A stretch of 64,000 nt of DNA from [Clostridium] scindens (lineage in GTDB: Bacteria > Bacillota > Clostridia > Lachnospirales > Lachnospiraceae): assembly GCF_019597925.1 (NCBI RefSeq), contig NZ_CP080442.1, positions 1,033,001 to 1,097,000 on the forward strand, given 5' to 3'. Positions within the stretch are counted from its first letter, which is position 1. Every line of letters begins with the position of its first letter. Under the pieces are notes generated by a model, which did no database searches, was not told the origin of the DNA, and saw nothing but the letters and a program-made list of their open reading frames with translations. Below, piece after piece: positions 8,593 to 17,471 of this stretch. A program made the position numbers and the translations under genes.

Positions 8593-9720
8593 CTACAGAA
8601 GCCGAAAGACCTGTTCTACGGAAGCGCGCATATTCTCCCGGGCATTCTCCGGCTTCATGGCTTCCTCAAGCGTGGTAACGCCCCGGATGATGGGGAAGAA
8701 CGCGTCAATACCGGCCTGGTTGCAGGCGGCAGCGTCCTTGGTTACGCTTCCGGCAAAGGCAAGGACTTTCGCGTTATACTTTTTGGCCAGCCGGGCAACT
8801 CCGACAGGAGCCTTTCCCATGGCGGTCTGATGATCCAGACGGCCCTCTCCGGTGACGGCCACATCCGCGTCTTTTAACTCTTCTTCCAGCCCCACGGCGT
8901 CCAGAATCAGGTCGATTCCCGGGGTAAGTCTTGCATTCAGGAAACTTAGGAAGGCAAAGCCAAGGCCGCCGGCTGCTCCCGCGCCTTCTGTTTCTGCGTA
9001 ACTGCAGCCGAAGGTATCGGCGGTTATCTGCGCATAGTGCGCCATTGCCTGGTCCAGTGGTTCTTTCTGCGCATCGGTCACGCCCTTTTGCGGCCCATAG
9101 ATGTAGGTAGCGCCGTTTTTGCCGCAGAGCGGGTTTGTTACATCGCAGGCCACTTGGAAATTGCATTCGGCAAGTCTTGGATTTGTTCTGGTACTGCTGA
9201 TGGCGGCAACTTTGGAGAGCGCCTGCGCGCCTTCTCCCACATCATTTCCCTGACTGTCGAGAAATACGAATCCAAGCGCCTTTAGCATGCCGATGCCGCC
9301 GTCATTGGTGACGCTTCCGCCGATTCCGATTATAAAGTTCCGGCAGCCTTTTTTGATGGCATCGTTGATCATCTCGCCTACGCCGTAGGTGGTGGCAGCC
9401 AGGGGATCCTGCCTGTCCGTGGGAACAAGCGTGATTCCGGCGGCAGAAGCCATCTCGATGATGGCGGTCTTCGTTTCTTCCAAGTATCCGTAATATGCTT
9501 GGACCTTTGTTCCCATAGGCCCGGTGACCGTAAGATCGACGCGCTCGCCTTTCATTCCTTCGATCAAGGCATCCGTGGTGCCCTCTCCGCCGTCAGCCAG
9601 GGGCTTTACAATGACTTCTGCATCCGGCCTGGCGGCAAGGATTCCCTCCTTGACTGCAATACCGGCTTCCATGGAAGTCAGGCTTCCTTTTAAGGAATCG
9701 ATTGCTACAACAACTTTCAT
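8593..9720 (-). CDS. Glycerate kinase
   Basis: Phosphorylates D-glycerate, feeding it into glycolysis. The 375-residue protein has the GlxK/GarK family signatures: start MKVVVAIDSLKGSLTS, KPLADGGEGT near residue 46, GIGGSVTNDGG near 132, and GRLDHQT near 290. I place the start at 9720, where AGGAGG stands a short distance upstream; a longer frame reaches 9750 without support. The gene lies downstream of cdaR on the same strand, separated by ~150 bases with an extended -10 (TG-C-TATACT on the minus strand, 9771-9776 plus flank), so it may have its own promoter controlled by CdaR. This pairing is common and fits glycerate or diacid-sugar use. Confidence 0.92.
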   Translation of the reverse strand: MKVVVAIDSLKGSLTSMEAGIAVKEGILAARPDAEVIVKPLADGGEGTTDALIEGMKGERVDLTVTGPMGTKVQAYYGYLEETKTAIIEMASAAGITLVPTDRQDPLAATTYGVGEMINDAIKKGCRNFIIGIGGSVTNDGGIGMLKALGFVFLDSQGNDVGEGAQALSKVAAISSTRTNPRLAECNFQVACDVTNPLCGKNGATYIYGPQKGVTDAQKEPLDQAMAHYAQITADTFGCSYAETEGAGAAGGLGFAFLSFLNARLTPGIDLILDAVGLEEELKDADVAVTGEGRLDHQTAMGKAPVGVARLAKKYNAKVLAFAGSVTKDAAACNQAGIDAFFPIIRGVTTLEEAMKPENARENMRASVEQVFRLL

Positions 9721-9869
9721 TTCTTTGAACCTCCTGTGTCTGTTATCCATTTCGATACTTTGTTAAGGCGAGTATAGCACATCAGAGTCAAATGGAAAAT
9801 GTTCCCCGAGACAAAAATGAGACGAATTAGTTAGGAAATATGTTACGGAGTACAATATTTCGCGAATAT

Positions 9870-10979
9870 TTACTCAGGTATCGTATACTTTAGCAATACG
9901 GCCAGATACAAAAGAACAGAATCCTTAAAGTCCCGGGGATTCAATCCGCTGATCCGGTGGATGCGGTCAAGTTTATACTGCAGCGTATTTTTGTGGAGAA
10001 ATAACTTCTCGCTTGTCCGTAACAGGGACCGCCCTTCCTCAAAATAGACACGAAGCAGTTCCTTCTCCTCTTCCGAGAGAAGGGACAGCGTTTTAGCCAG
10101 AAATGCTTCCTTGCTCCTGGTACTTAAGGAGGCAAGCAGAATCTCCAGATCCATGTCATCAAACAGGACGAAAGGCTTATCTGATGATGCGCTTTTTAGG
10201 GCGATCTGTGCTGTGGAGTAGGAATGTGCCAGATGAAGCAGATGGTCCGCGCAGCCGACGCCGGCAGATAATATATCTGTGTTGGAATCTGCGAAGCCCT
10301 TAAGCTGCGCCTGATTCTGTTCGAAGACCGGCTCGTCCAGGATGCCGACGTATTCATTGGGATATTGGAAGCAATAAAGGGATATTTTAAGCCGGTCGAA
10401 CATCTGGCAAAGCTTCATCTCGGCAGAGGATGGCACGGTAGCATTGGCAGCGGGATGGAGGCGGTAGAGCAGAACCCGTTTCTTAACGGTCCTGTCTATG
10501 CGAAGTTCTGCGAGCAGTTCTTCTATGCGGGACAGTTCTTCGGTCCCAAGTTCCGCCGGATTTTCAGATAGAAGCATCTGGATCAGATAAGATTTCTTTT
10601 CCGTCAGCGTGCGTGCAGCAGCATTGACTTCCTGTTCCCGTATCAGCAGGCGGGTGATCCGCTCCGCCAGATAAGCGTATTTGCGTACGGACTCGGGCTC
10701 TCCGCTGATTCCGATGACGGCAATGAAGGCGCCGTCATGGGAGATGGGGATATTCACGCCTTTGCTGGTGCCTTCATAATTGTCTTCCTCAGCCACTTCG
10801 ATGGCTGTCATGGTATCTGCGGCCTTTTTTCCGATCTCATGGAATGTGCCGATTCGTTCCTCGTTCGTGCTGGCAAATATTATTCCCTTCCGGTTGATGA
10901 AATTAATGTCATGCCCGCAGATATCCTGCACGGTATTCACGATCTGCTGGGCGAGAGTGCGGCTGACGGTAGTGATCAT
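9870..10979 (-). CDS. cdaR: CdaR-type sugar-diacid/glycerate regulator
   Basis: Transcription activator of glycerate and sugar-diacid genes. The N-terminal ~135 residues match the diacid-recognition domain (Diacid_rec), beginning SRTLAQQIVNTV with the conserved INRKGIIFAS segment. The last ~60 residues form a PucR-type helix-turn-helix (RTSEKLFLHKNTLQYKLDRI). Length 369 is typical. It precedes glycerate kinase on the same strand, its likely target. Its promoter (minus strand) is TTGCAA at 11032-11037, a 17-base spacer, and TATAAT at 11009-11014, mirrored by the promoter of the divergent FMN reductase gene, so both are probably controlled from the same site. Confidence 0.88.
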   Translation of the reverse strand: MITTVSRTLAQQIVNTVQDICGHDINFINRKGIIFASTNEERIGTFHEIGKKAADTMTAIEVAEEDNYEGTSKGVNIPISHDGAFIAVIGISGEPESVRKYAYLAERITRLLIREQEVNAAARTLTEKKSYLIQMLLSENPAELGTEELSRIEELLAELRIDRTVKKRVLLYRLHPAANATVPSSAEMKLCQMFDRLKISLYCFQYPNEYVGILDEPVFEQNQAQLKGFADSNTDILSAGVGCADHLLHLAHSYSTAQIALKSASSDKPFVLFDDMDLEILLASLSTRSKEAFLAKTLSLLSEEEKELLRVYFEEGRSLLRTSEKLFLHKNTLQYKLDRIHRISGLNPRDFKDSVLLYLAVLLKYTIPE

Positions 10980-11008
10980 AAGTTTCTCCCTTCCTTGCTA
11001 TTATCCTG

Positions 11009-11088
11009 ATTATACCGCCTTTGCCTCATGGTTGCAATCAATAAGGCGGTCATTAGATATTGCAACTGCGATAAGGCGGCCTTATAAT
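11009..11088. promoter_or_regulatory. Mirrored divergent promoters with AAGGCGG repeats
   Basis: Two near-identical sigma-A promoters point away from each other. Minus strand: -35 TTGCAA 11032-11037, -10 TATAAT 11009-11014. Plus strand: -35 TTGCAA 11060-11065, -10 TATAAT 11083-11088. Both spacers are 17 bases and both hold AAGGCGG just before the -10. A third copy, AAGGCGGT, lies midway at 11043-11050. The plus-strand copy sits in the palindrome ATAAGG-CGG-CCTTAT (11071-11085), and GTTGCAAT (11031-11038) is an inverted repeat of ATTGCAAC (11059-11066). The repeats are good candidates for binding sites of a shared regulator, perhaps CdaR. Confidence 0.75.
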
Positions 11089-11149
11089 AAGGACAAGCAA
11101 AAAGCGCCCATGATATCAAAGAATCCAGGAAAGAGCAGGTGAAAATAGT

Positions 11150-11845
11150 ATGACATTTTATGCGATCAATGGAAGCCCGAGAAAAAGAGGAAATACGGCA
11201 GTTTTGCTGGATAAGGCTTTACAAGGAGTTAAAGATGTAATCCCGGATGCGGATACGAAGATAATTCATGTATATGATTATTCCTACACAGGCTGTGTCA
11301 GCTGCTATGCCTGCAAGCGAAAGGGAGGCAAGTATTATGGGCGGTGCGCCAAAAAGGATGCGATCTCTTCGCTTCTGCCGGAACTCTCGCAGGCAGATGG
11401 GCTTATCATAGGGTCTCCGGTATATTTTCATAGTCTGACAGGCCAGCTGCAGGCTTTTCTGGAAAGGCTGCTCTATCCATACCTGGCGTATGGAAAGGAA
11501 TATTATTCGATTGCTCCTAAGCAGATGCCGGTCGCATTTGTATATACGATGAATGCCACAGAAGAGAAAGCACAACAAATGAATTATCAAATAAAACTGT
11601 CGCCGATGGAAGAATACGCCGGAGTCGTTTTTTCACCTCCGGCGGTTCTGTACTGCTATGATACTTGCCAGTTTGATGACTACAAGCGATATATGGCACA
11701 ACGGTTTTCCGAAGAAAAGAAACTACAGCGCAGGCAAGAGCATTTTCCAATAGACTGTGAAAATGCCCGTGGAATGGGGCGGGCAATGGCACAAAAGATT
11801 ACAGGTCAGAATCCCACTGCCGAAGGAAGTCCTGGCAGAATTTGA
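11150..11845 (+). CDS. Flavodoxin-family NAD(P)H-dependent FMN reductase
   Basis: A 231-residue flavodoxin-like oxidoreductase. The N terminus INGSPRKRGNTAVLL is the FMN-phosphate-binding loop of the iron-sulfur flavoprotein/NADPH-dependent FMN reductase group; GSPVYFHSLTGQLQAFLER (about 85-103) is the second flavin contact. Cysteines in CVSCYACKRKG near residue 48 resemble the iron-sulfur or redox cysteines of such proteins. It is transcribed from the plus-strand half of the mirrored divergent promoter shared with cdaR. Its last 47 bases overlap the end of the convergent LysR gene, so each transcript runs into the other's coding region. Substrate unknown. Confidence 0.85.
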   Translation: MTFYAINGSPRKRGNTAVLLDKALQGVKDVIPDADTKIIHVYDYSYTGCVSCYACKRKGGKYYGRCAKKDAISSLLPELSQADGLIIGSPVYFHSLTGQLQAFLERLLYPYLAYGKEYYSIAPKQMPVAFVYTMNATEEKAQQMNYQIKLSPMEEYAGVVFSPPAVLYCYDTCQFDDYKRYMAQRFSEEKKLQRRQEHFPIDCENARGMGRAMAQKITGQNPTAEGSPGRI

Positions 11846-12707
11846 TGAACTCAATCTGGTTGGCGTGAAAATAACTGTTGTGCAGCGATACCAGATTATA
11901 GGCATGAAATTCATAATAATTCTCAATAAAGATCTGCTGCAGGATGCCCTCCCGCAGTTCGGAGGCGACAGCGCTCTTGTATAAAAAAGAGATGCCGATA
12001 TTGTGCAGCAGCAATTGCTTGACCAGCGGAAGGCTGTTGTTGATCTCGATATGGTTATGAAAATGGATGGTGGATATATGATTATCCCGGAAGATGGATT
12101 CCAGCCGTTTCCTGGAGGGAGTCTTATCTGCGCCCAGGATCAGGGTGTTATTATAGACTTCCTCTATGGGGACGGTTTTTCCTGCCAGCGGATGCATGGA
12201 CGAGCATACGCAGACCACGCTGGAATGGTATAATTCGTAATAATCATGTTCCGTTTTTGATACGATGCCATCCATAAGAAAGAAGTCCAATTCTCCATCG
12301 TTGAGCATCTGCGAAAGCGTATTATAGTTATCTGTTACAATTCTCATCCTGCAATCAGGATTTTTTTCCAAATATGAAATAATCAAATAAGGCAGAAAAG
12401 ATTCTCCGGCAGACTGCTCTGCCCCCAGGCGCAGCATGGCGGAAGCGGAATTGGATTGCCGCAGCTGTTCTTTGATCCGTTCCGAATCGGTATAGAAAGA
12501 ACTGACGAACTGATACAATACCTCGCCGGAGGTGGTCAGATGGAACTTTTTGCCCACATAAGTATAGAGTTTTACATTGTAGTATTCTTCCAAGTACTTG
12601 ATATGGTGGGATACCGCGGGCTGTGTAATGTGCAGTTCTTCGGCGGTCTTTGTAAAACTCTTTGTCTGGCATAGGACAAGAAATGTAAAAAATCGTGTGT
12701 CAAGCAT
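11799..12707 (-). CDS. LysR-family transcription regulator
   Basis: A 302-residue LysR regulator: N-terminal winged helix-turn-helix (FLVLCQTKSFTKTAEELHITQPAVSHHIKYLE compressed into residues 8-40) followed by a periplasmic-binding-type effector domain from about residue 90. It is transcribed away from the peptide-uptake cluster, the classic arrangement in which a LysR protein controls both its own gene and the divergent operon. A LysR-type box lies between them at 12742-12758. The inducer is probably a peptide or amino acid handled by that cluster, but this is inference. The 3' end overlaps the convergent FMN reductase gene. Confidence 0.88.
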   Translation of the reverse strand: MLDTRFFTFLVLCQTKSFTKTAEELHITQPAVSHHIKYLEEYYNVKLYTYVGKKFHLTTSGEVLYQFVSSFYTDSERIKEQLRQSNSASAMLRLGAEQSAGESFLPYLIISYLEKNPDCRMRIVTDNYNTLSQMLNDGELDFFLMDGIVSKTEHDYYELYHSSVVCVCSSMHPLAGKTVPIEEVYNNTLILGADKTPSRKRLESIFRDNHISTIHFHNHIEINNSLPLVKQLLLHNIGISFLYKSAVASELREGILQQIFIENYYEFHAYNLVSLHNSYFHANQIEFIKFCQDFLRQWDSDL

Positions 12708-12741
12708 AGGACTCCTCCAATATTATTCTGAGTAATAGTTG

Positions 12742-12786
12742 AATTACGAATTGTAATTTTATTGTAATGGCAAAAGATGATATAAT
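12742..12786. promoter_or_regulatory. LysR box and promoter of the peptide cluster
   Basis: AATTAC-GAATT-GTAATT (12742-12758) is a perfect inverted repeat that contains the LysR-type T-N11-A motif. Downstream is TATAAT at 12781-12786; the -35 region is poor, as expected of an activator-dependent promoter. The ~110-base leader to the first gene also has a CGGAAG/CTTCCG inverted repeat of unknown meaning. Confidence 0.6.
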
Positions 12787-12896
12787 CAAGCATAAGTTAG
12801 AATAATCGGAAAGCACTTCTAAAAAACGGAAGAACAACACGAATAGTGCGACTACTTCCGGCGATTCAAACAACATACTATAAAGGAGGAGAATGT

Positions 12897-14552
12897 ATGA
12901 AACGATTTTGGGCAGGTATTTTGTGTGTAACCATGGGACTTATGCTATTGACCGGATGTGGCGGGTCATCATCTGATTCTGGAAGCGCATCAGGAGGATC
13001 ATCCGCGGGCAAGGGTTCGGACGACGGAGAGGGGGTTGTCAGATATACTTTGACATCCACGCCTCAGATCGACCCTGGCGTCGGATCAGATCTAGGAGCC
13101 GCAACCGTGCTGATCAATGTATATGATCCATTGGTAATGCCTCAAAAAGACGGCAATATCGAGCCTTGGATTGCAAAAGAGTGGTCCGTATCCGAAGATG
13201 GCAAGACCTGGACATTCAAATTGAGGGATGATGTGACATTCCACAGCGGCAATCCGCTAACAGCGAATGACGTGGCGTATACCATGCAGCGCCTTCTGGA
13301 TATGGGAGAGGGATTTGGATACTTATTCAGTTCCACGATCGAGGCGGTCAATGTCATTGATGATACGACGGTAGAGTTTGTCTGTACAAGGCCTACGGGA
13401 ACGCTTCTTGCATCCCTGGTCAGGCTTTACATACTAGACAGCAAGCTGGTGGCAGAAAACTATGCATCCGGAGATTTTGGGGACAAAGGCGATTATGGAA
13501 AAGCGTTTCTTCTGGAGAACGATGCCGGATGCGGACCGTATAAGGTAAAAGAATACGCGGCAAATTCCCATGTACTGTGCGAGCAGTATACAGACTACTG
13601 GGCAGGACTAGATAAGAACGCGCCGAAAGGATTCAAGGCAATCGGCTCCAATGAGGCAGTAACCGTCAAGACCATGATGGAACGAGACGAGCTGGAACTG
13701 TCGGATGAATATCAGACCTCTGAGACCATCGAAGCGCTGGATAAGATGAAAGGCATTGACATCATGGAGACCACAAGCGGAGATATCATCTATCTTCTTC
13801 TTAACAATTCCAAGGCGCCGACGGATGACGAGCATATCAGAAAAGCATTGGCATATATGCTGGACTACGATGTGGTATGCAATCAGGTATATCCGAATTC
13901 TAAGAAGGCCGATAGTATTATTTCCAAGAATCTTCTGGGACATAAGAAGATGACGGACTATAGCTTTAATATTGAGAAAGCCAAAGAGGAGATCGCAAAA
14001 TCCAAGTATGCGGATAATATTCAGGATTATCCGATCGAGGTGTGCTGGGTTGCCGAGACTCCGGACCGTGAGAAATTAGCGCTTCTGATCCAGGCTGCGG
14101 CAGACCAGATCGGAGTAAAGGTAAATGTCGTAAAGACGCCATGGGCAAGCGTAGTAGAGAAGTCGGCATCAGCGGAGACGACTCCGAATGTGACGACGAC
14201 ATGGTTTGCGGGAGATTATTCAGAGGCAGGAGCAATATTTGATTCGGCACTAAGTTCTAAGAATGCGGGAACATGGATGAATTGCTGCTGGATAAATGAC
14301 AGCAAGCTGGACGAAATGATCGATGATGCCCTGACAACCCTTGATACGGATGAAAGAGTTGCAAAATATGAGGCGATCCAGGACTACCTGGCGGATAAAT
14401 GCGTGATGATCCCGATGGCTGAGGTTACGCTCCGGCTGGCTTACCAGTCCGACTATGTGGAATACAATTCAGCGGATCCTGAGAATTTAAGGCCAGTCAT
14501 GGGCTATATCAACTATATGCCTGACATCAGGATCTATCCGGATAAGAAGTAG
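12897..14552 (+). CDS. Peptide ABC transporter, substrate-binding lipoprotein
   Basis: Extracellular receptor of a Dpp/Opp-type importer (SBP family 5). The first 21 residues form a lipoprotein signal ending LLTGC, with Cys21 the lipidated residue, followed by a Ser/Gly-rich linker. The SBP_5 signature (WTFKLRDDVTFHSGNPLTANDV) appears around residues 100-125. ATG 12897 follows AGGAGG at a spacing of seven; the upstream ATG-like starts have no ribosome site. It heads a cluster with two permeases and two ATPases, then peptidases, so the cargo is probably short peptides or peptide-like compounds. Expression is likely governed by the divergent LysR protein. Confidence 0.92.
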   Translation: MKRFWAGILCVTMGLMLLTGCGGSSSDSGSASGGSSAGKGSDDGEGVVRYTLTSTPQIDPGVGSDLGAATVLINVYDPLVMPQKDGNIEPWIAKEWSVSEDGKTWTFKLRDDVTFHSGNPLTANDVAYTMQRLLDMGEGFGYLFSSTIEAVNVIDDTTVEFVCTRPTGTLLASLVRLYILDSKLVAENYASGDFGDKGDYGKAFLLENDAGCGPYKVKEYAANSHVLCEQYTDYWAGLDKNAPKGFKAIGSNEAVTVKTMMERDELELSDEYQTSETIEALDKMKGIDIMETTSGDIIYLLLNNSKAPTDDEHIRKALAYMLDYDVVCNQVYPNSKKADSIISKNLLGHKKMTDYSFNIEKAKEEIAKSKYADNIQDYPIEVCWVAETPDREKLALLIQAAADQIGVKVNVVKTPWASVVEKSASAETTPNVTTTWFAGDYSEAGAIFDSALSSKNAGTWMNCCWINDSKLDEMIDDALTTLDTDERVAKYEAIQDYLADKCVMIPMAEVTLRLAYQSDYVEYNSADPENLRPVMGYINYMPDIRIYPDKK

Positions 14553-14583
14553 TGAACGTCAAAATAGGAGAGGAGGATCAGGG

Positions 14584-15606
14584 ATGTCACTCCTAAAGAG
14601 TATATTAAAACGTTTGGCAAGTTCCATCGTCGTGCTGCTTGGATTGACCATTATTATATTTATCCTGATGCGGATCGTACCAGGGGATCCGGCAAGGCTG
14701 GCTTTGGGGGCAAATGTTTCGGAAGAAGTACTGGAAAATTACAGGGAGATCAATCATTTAAATGATTCACTTCCGATGCAATACGTATATTGGATATCCG
14801 GAGCCATCCGGGGCGATTTTGGAATGTCCGCCGTGACAAAGCGGGCGGTCATTCAGGATATCAAGGATTTTGCGCCGGCGACGATCGAGCTGGTGCTCTG
14901 GGCCGGCTTCCCGTCCATTCTGGTCGCGCTGTACCTGGGAGTCACCAGCGCGCAGCATAAGAACAAATGGCAGGATTACTTGTGCCGCTTTTTAGGATAC
15001 ATATTCGTAGCCACCCCCACCTTCGTGTTTGCGGTGATTTTCCTGCTGGTGTTCGGCTACTGGATCCCTGTGCTGCCTACGATAGGAGGACGGCTCAGCC
15101 CGTCCTTTACTATCCCGGATATCACGGGGCTGTATGTGCTGGACGCGCTGCTGGGCGGACAGCCGAAAGCCGCATGGGACGCCTTTCTCCATCTTCTGTT
15201 CCCCGCCCTTTCATTGGCATTGGGGAAGACGATGCAGGAGGCCAGGATTACCAGATCCAGCATGCTGCAGAATGCAGATAAGGATTATATCACGATGGTA
15301 ACGTCCCAGGGCGTGCCAAAGTCGGTGGTGAACAGACGGTTTCTTCTGAAGCCTTCCGTAATTCCTACGGTAACGGTGGTAGGAATGGATATAGCAGCTA
15401 TGTTCGGCAATGCGTTCCTGGTGGAACGGATCTTCAACTGGCCCGGCCTATCCAGCTATGGAATGACGGCGATACTTAATAAGGACACGAACGCGGTCTG
15501 CGCGGTGGTTCTGATCATTGGCCTGGCTTTTGCGCTTACAAGCATAGCGGTAGATATCGTGGCCATGATTCTGGATCCGAGAATGAGACAGAAGCGTACG
15601 CGGTAG
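14584..15606 (+). CDS. Peptide ABC transporter permease, DppB type
   Basis: First membrane subunit of the importer, 340 residues with about six hydrophobic helices. The N terminus (RLASSIVVLLGLTIIIFIL) is typical of DppB/OppB, and the BPD transport domain with its EAA-like loop (about residues 215-250, TRSSMLQNADKDYI) couples to the ATPases. It follows the receptor gene by 31 bases with a GAGGAGG ribosome site, and is 12 bases before the second permease gene, so the genes are co-transcribed. Confidence 0.92.
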   Translation: MSLLKSILKRLASSIVVLLGLTIIIFILMRIVPGDPARLALGANVSEEVLENYREINHLNDSLPMQYVYWISGAIRGDFGMSAVTKRAVIQDIKDFAPATIELVLWAGFPSILVALYLGVTSAQHKNKWQDYLCRFLGYIFVATPTFVFAVIFLLVFGYWIPVLPTIGGRLSPSFTIPDITGLYVLDALLGGQPKAAWDAFLHLLFPALSLALGKTMQEARITRSSMLQNADKDYITMVTSQGVPKSVVNRRFLLKPSVIPTVTVVGMDIAAMFGNAFLVERIFNWPGLSSYGMTAILNKDTNAVCAVVLIIGLAFALTSIAVDIVAMILDPRMRQKRTR

Positions 15607-15618
15607 GAGGTGGTGTAA

Positions 15619-16482
15619 ATGAAAGCAGAGCGAAAAGAAACGATGATAAGAAACTGGTACAAGTTTTCTTCTGGCGGGGTATCCGTGATCGGGCTTGCGA
15701 TTGTAGTGCTGATTATAGTGCTTGCTATCTTTGCACCAGTGATCGCGCCATATCCGCAGGATGTGGGCGCAGTGGTGAACTTTGAGGAAAGTTCTCTGGC
15801 TCCAAGCATGGAGCATATTATGGGAACCGATACCATGGGACGAGATGTATTTTCGAGATTGCTGATCAGCCTGCGAAGCAGTCTGCTTATGGGGATTCTG
15901 GTACTGTCGATCGCTGTGCCGGTGGGATTTGTCGTTGGCGTTTTGGCCGGATATTACAAGGATACCTGGATCGAAACGGTGCTGATGCGGATCGTGGATA
16001 TTTTCCTTTCGGTACCGGCACTGGTACTTGCGCTTGCGATTGCGGCGATATTGGAGCCGAATCTTCGCAATTCCATGATCGCGATCACGATCATGTGGTG
16101 GCCGTGGTATGCGAGGCTGTCCTTTGGAGTCGCGTCTTCGCTTCGAACAGAGAATTATATTGTATATGCGGAACTGACAGGCGCGAAGCTAAGCCATATT
16201 ATCTTCAAAGAATTCCTGCCGAATACCTTCGACCAGATTCTGACTAAGATGACGCTGGATATGGGCTACGTCATCTGTATGGGGGCAACCCTTAGCTTTG
16301 TAGGTCTTGGAGAGCAGCCGCCCACGCCGGCCCTTGGCAATATGATCAATGACGGCGTGAAATTCCTGCCGGATATGTGGTGGCTTGCGATCTTCCCGGC
16401 GGCGACGATCATCATTATCGTATTGGGCTTCAATCTGCTGGGTGATGGCGTAGGCAATATATTTAATGTGGAGGGCAAATAA
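15619..16482 (+). CDS. Peptide ABC transporter permease, DppC type
   Basis: Second membrane subunit, 287 residues, with the N-terminal OppC-type segment and the family hallmark MGTDTMGRDVFSRLL at residues 68-82. The EAA loop (YAELTGAKLSHIIFKEFLPN, near 180-200) contacts the ATPases. The stop codon overlaps the ATG of the DppD gene by one base (16482), which shows tight coupling. Forms the channel with the DppB-type permease. Confidence 0.92.
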   Translation: MKAERKETMIRNWYKFSSGGVSVIGLAIVVLIIVLAIFAPVIAPYPQDVGAVVNFEESSLAPSMEHIMGTDTMGRDVFSRLLISLRSSLLMGILVLSIAVPVGFVVGVLAGYYKDTWIETVLMRIVDIFLSVPALVLALAIAAILEPNLRNSMIAITIMWWPWYARLSFGVASSLRTENYIVYAELTGAKLSHIIFKEFLPNTFDQILTKMTLDMGYVICMGATLSFVGLGEQPPTPALGNMINDGVKFLPDMWWLAIFPAATIIIIVLGFNLLGDGVGNIFNVEGK

Positions 16483-17471
16483 TGGAAGAAAAGGCAAAAG
16501 TATTAGAAGTCAAAGATTTGTCCGTATCCTATACAGTCGCAAATGTAAAGACGCACATATTAGAGGATGTTTCCTTTGCCGTCAGCAAAGGAAAGAGCGT
16601 AGGGATCGTCGGGGAGTCCGGCTGCGGAAAGACGACGACGATGCGCGCCATCCTGAATGTTCTTCCTTCCAATGGGAATGTAGAAAAGGGCGAGATATTA
16701 TACTGCGGCGAAGACGTGCTTAAGATGGCCAATGCCAAACTGCAGGAATACCGGCAAAAAGGCGCGGGCATGATCTTTCAGGATCCATCCAGCGCGCTGA
16801 ATCCGGTAATATCCATAAAGAACCAGTTTTTAGAGGCCTTGAAATACGCCCACAAGGATAAGAAACTTACGAAAGCGCAGCTCTTAGAAAAAGCAGGGAA
16901 ATCGCTGGAAGCGGTATCTCTTGCCGACCCGGAGCGAATTCTGAACAGTTATCCGTTCCAGCTATCCGGAGGAATGAGGCAGCGAGTGTGCATTGCCATG
17001 ACCTTGGCTGCGGAGCGCCAGCTGCTGCTTGCGGACGAGCCGGGAACCGCGTTGGACGTGACGATACAGGATCAGATTCTTAGGCTGATCAAACAGCTGG
17101 TGGATTCCGGGGAACTGTCGGTTATCATGGTGACGCATTCTCTTGGGGTCATACGCCAGGTTACGACGGAAGTCAATATTATGTATGCAGGCACGATGGT
17201 AGAAGGCGGGGACACCAAAAAGGTATTTGAGCATCCGATCCATCCGTATACAGAGGCGCTGATGAACTGCCTCCCGAAACTGACAGGAAACGGAATCGCT
17301 GAAGGTATCCCCGGAAGGATTCCGGACTACAGCAACCCGCCAAAGGGGTGCAGATTCGCTCCCCGCTGTCCTTATGCGCTAAAGAAGTGCCAGAACGAAA
17401 GGCCTGTCCGCCATGAAGTTGACGGGGATCACTGGGTAGCATGCTTTCAAGCAGAGGAGGGGAGATCATGA
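16482..17471 (+). CDS. Peptide ABC transporter ATPase, DppD type
   Basis: Energising subunit, 329 residues: Walker A GESGCGKTT near residue 45, Q-loop, signature LSGGMRQRV near 158, Walker B LLLADEPGTALD near 178, H-loop VTHS near 210. The C-terminal oligopeptide-transport tail carries the cysteines (CRFAPRCPYALKKC near 288-301) known in DppD/OppD proteins to bind an iron-sulfur cluster. The first base of its ATG is the last base of the previous stop, and its stop overlaps the next gene as ATGA. Confidence 0.93.
   Translation: MEEKAKVLEVKDLSVSYTVANVKTHILEDVSFAVSKGKSVGIVGESGCGKTTTMRAILNVLPSNGNVEKGEILYCGEDVLKMANAKLQEYRQKGAGMIFQDPSSALNPVISIKNQFLEALKYAHKDKKLTKAQLLEKAGKSLEAVSLADPERILNSYPFQLSGGMRQRVCIAMTLAAERQLLLADEPGTALDVTIQDQILRLIKQLVDSGELSVIMVTHSLGVIRQVTTEVNIMYAGTMVEGGDTKKVFEHPIHPYTEALMNCLPKLTGNGIAEGIPGRIPDYSNPPKGCRFAPRCPYALKKCQNERPVRHEVDGDHWVACFQAEEGRS

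Noticed and set aside
8581..8610. Hairpin GGTCTTTCA...GAAAGACC as a shared terminator for the convergent genes
   Set aside because: The T-run lies before the hairpin on the plus strand and an A-run follows it on the minus strand, so neither transcript gets a U-tract after the stem.
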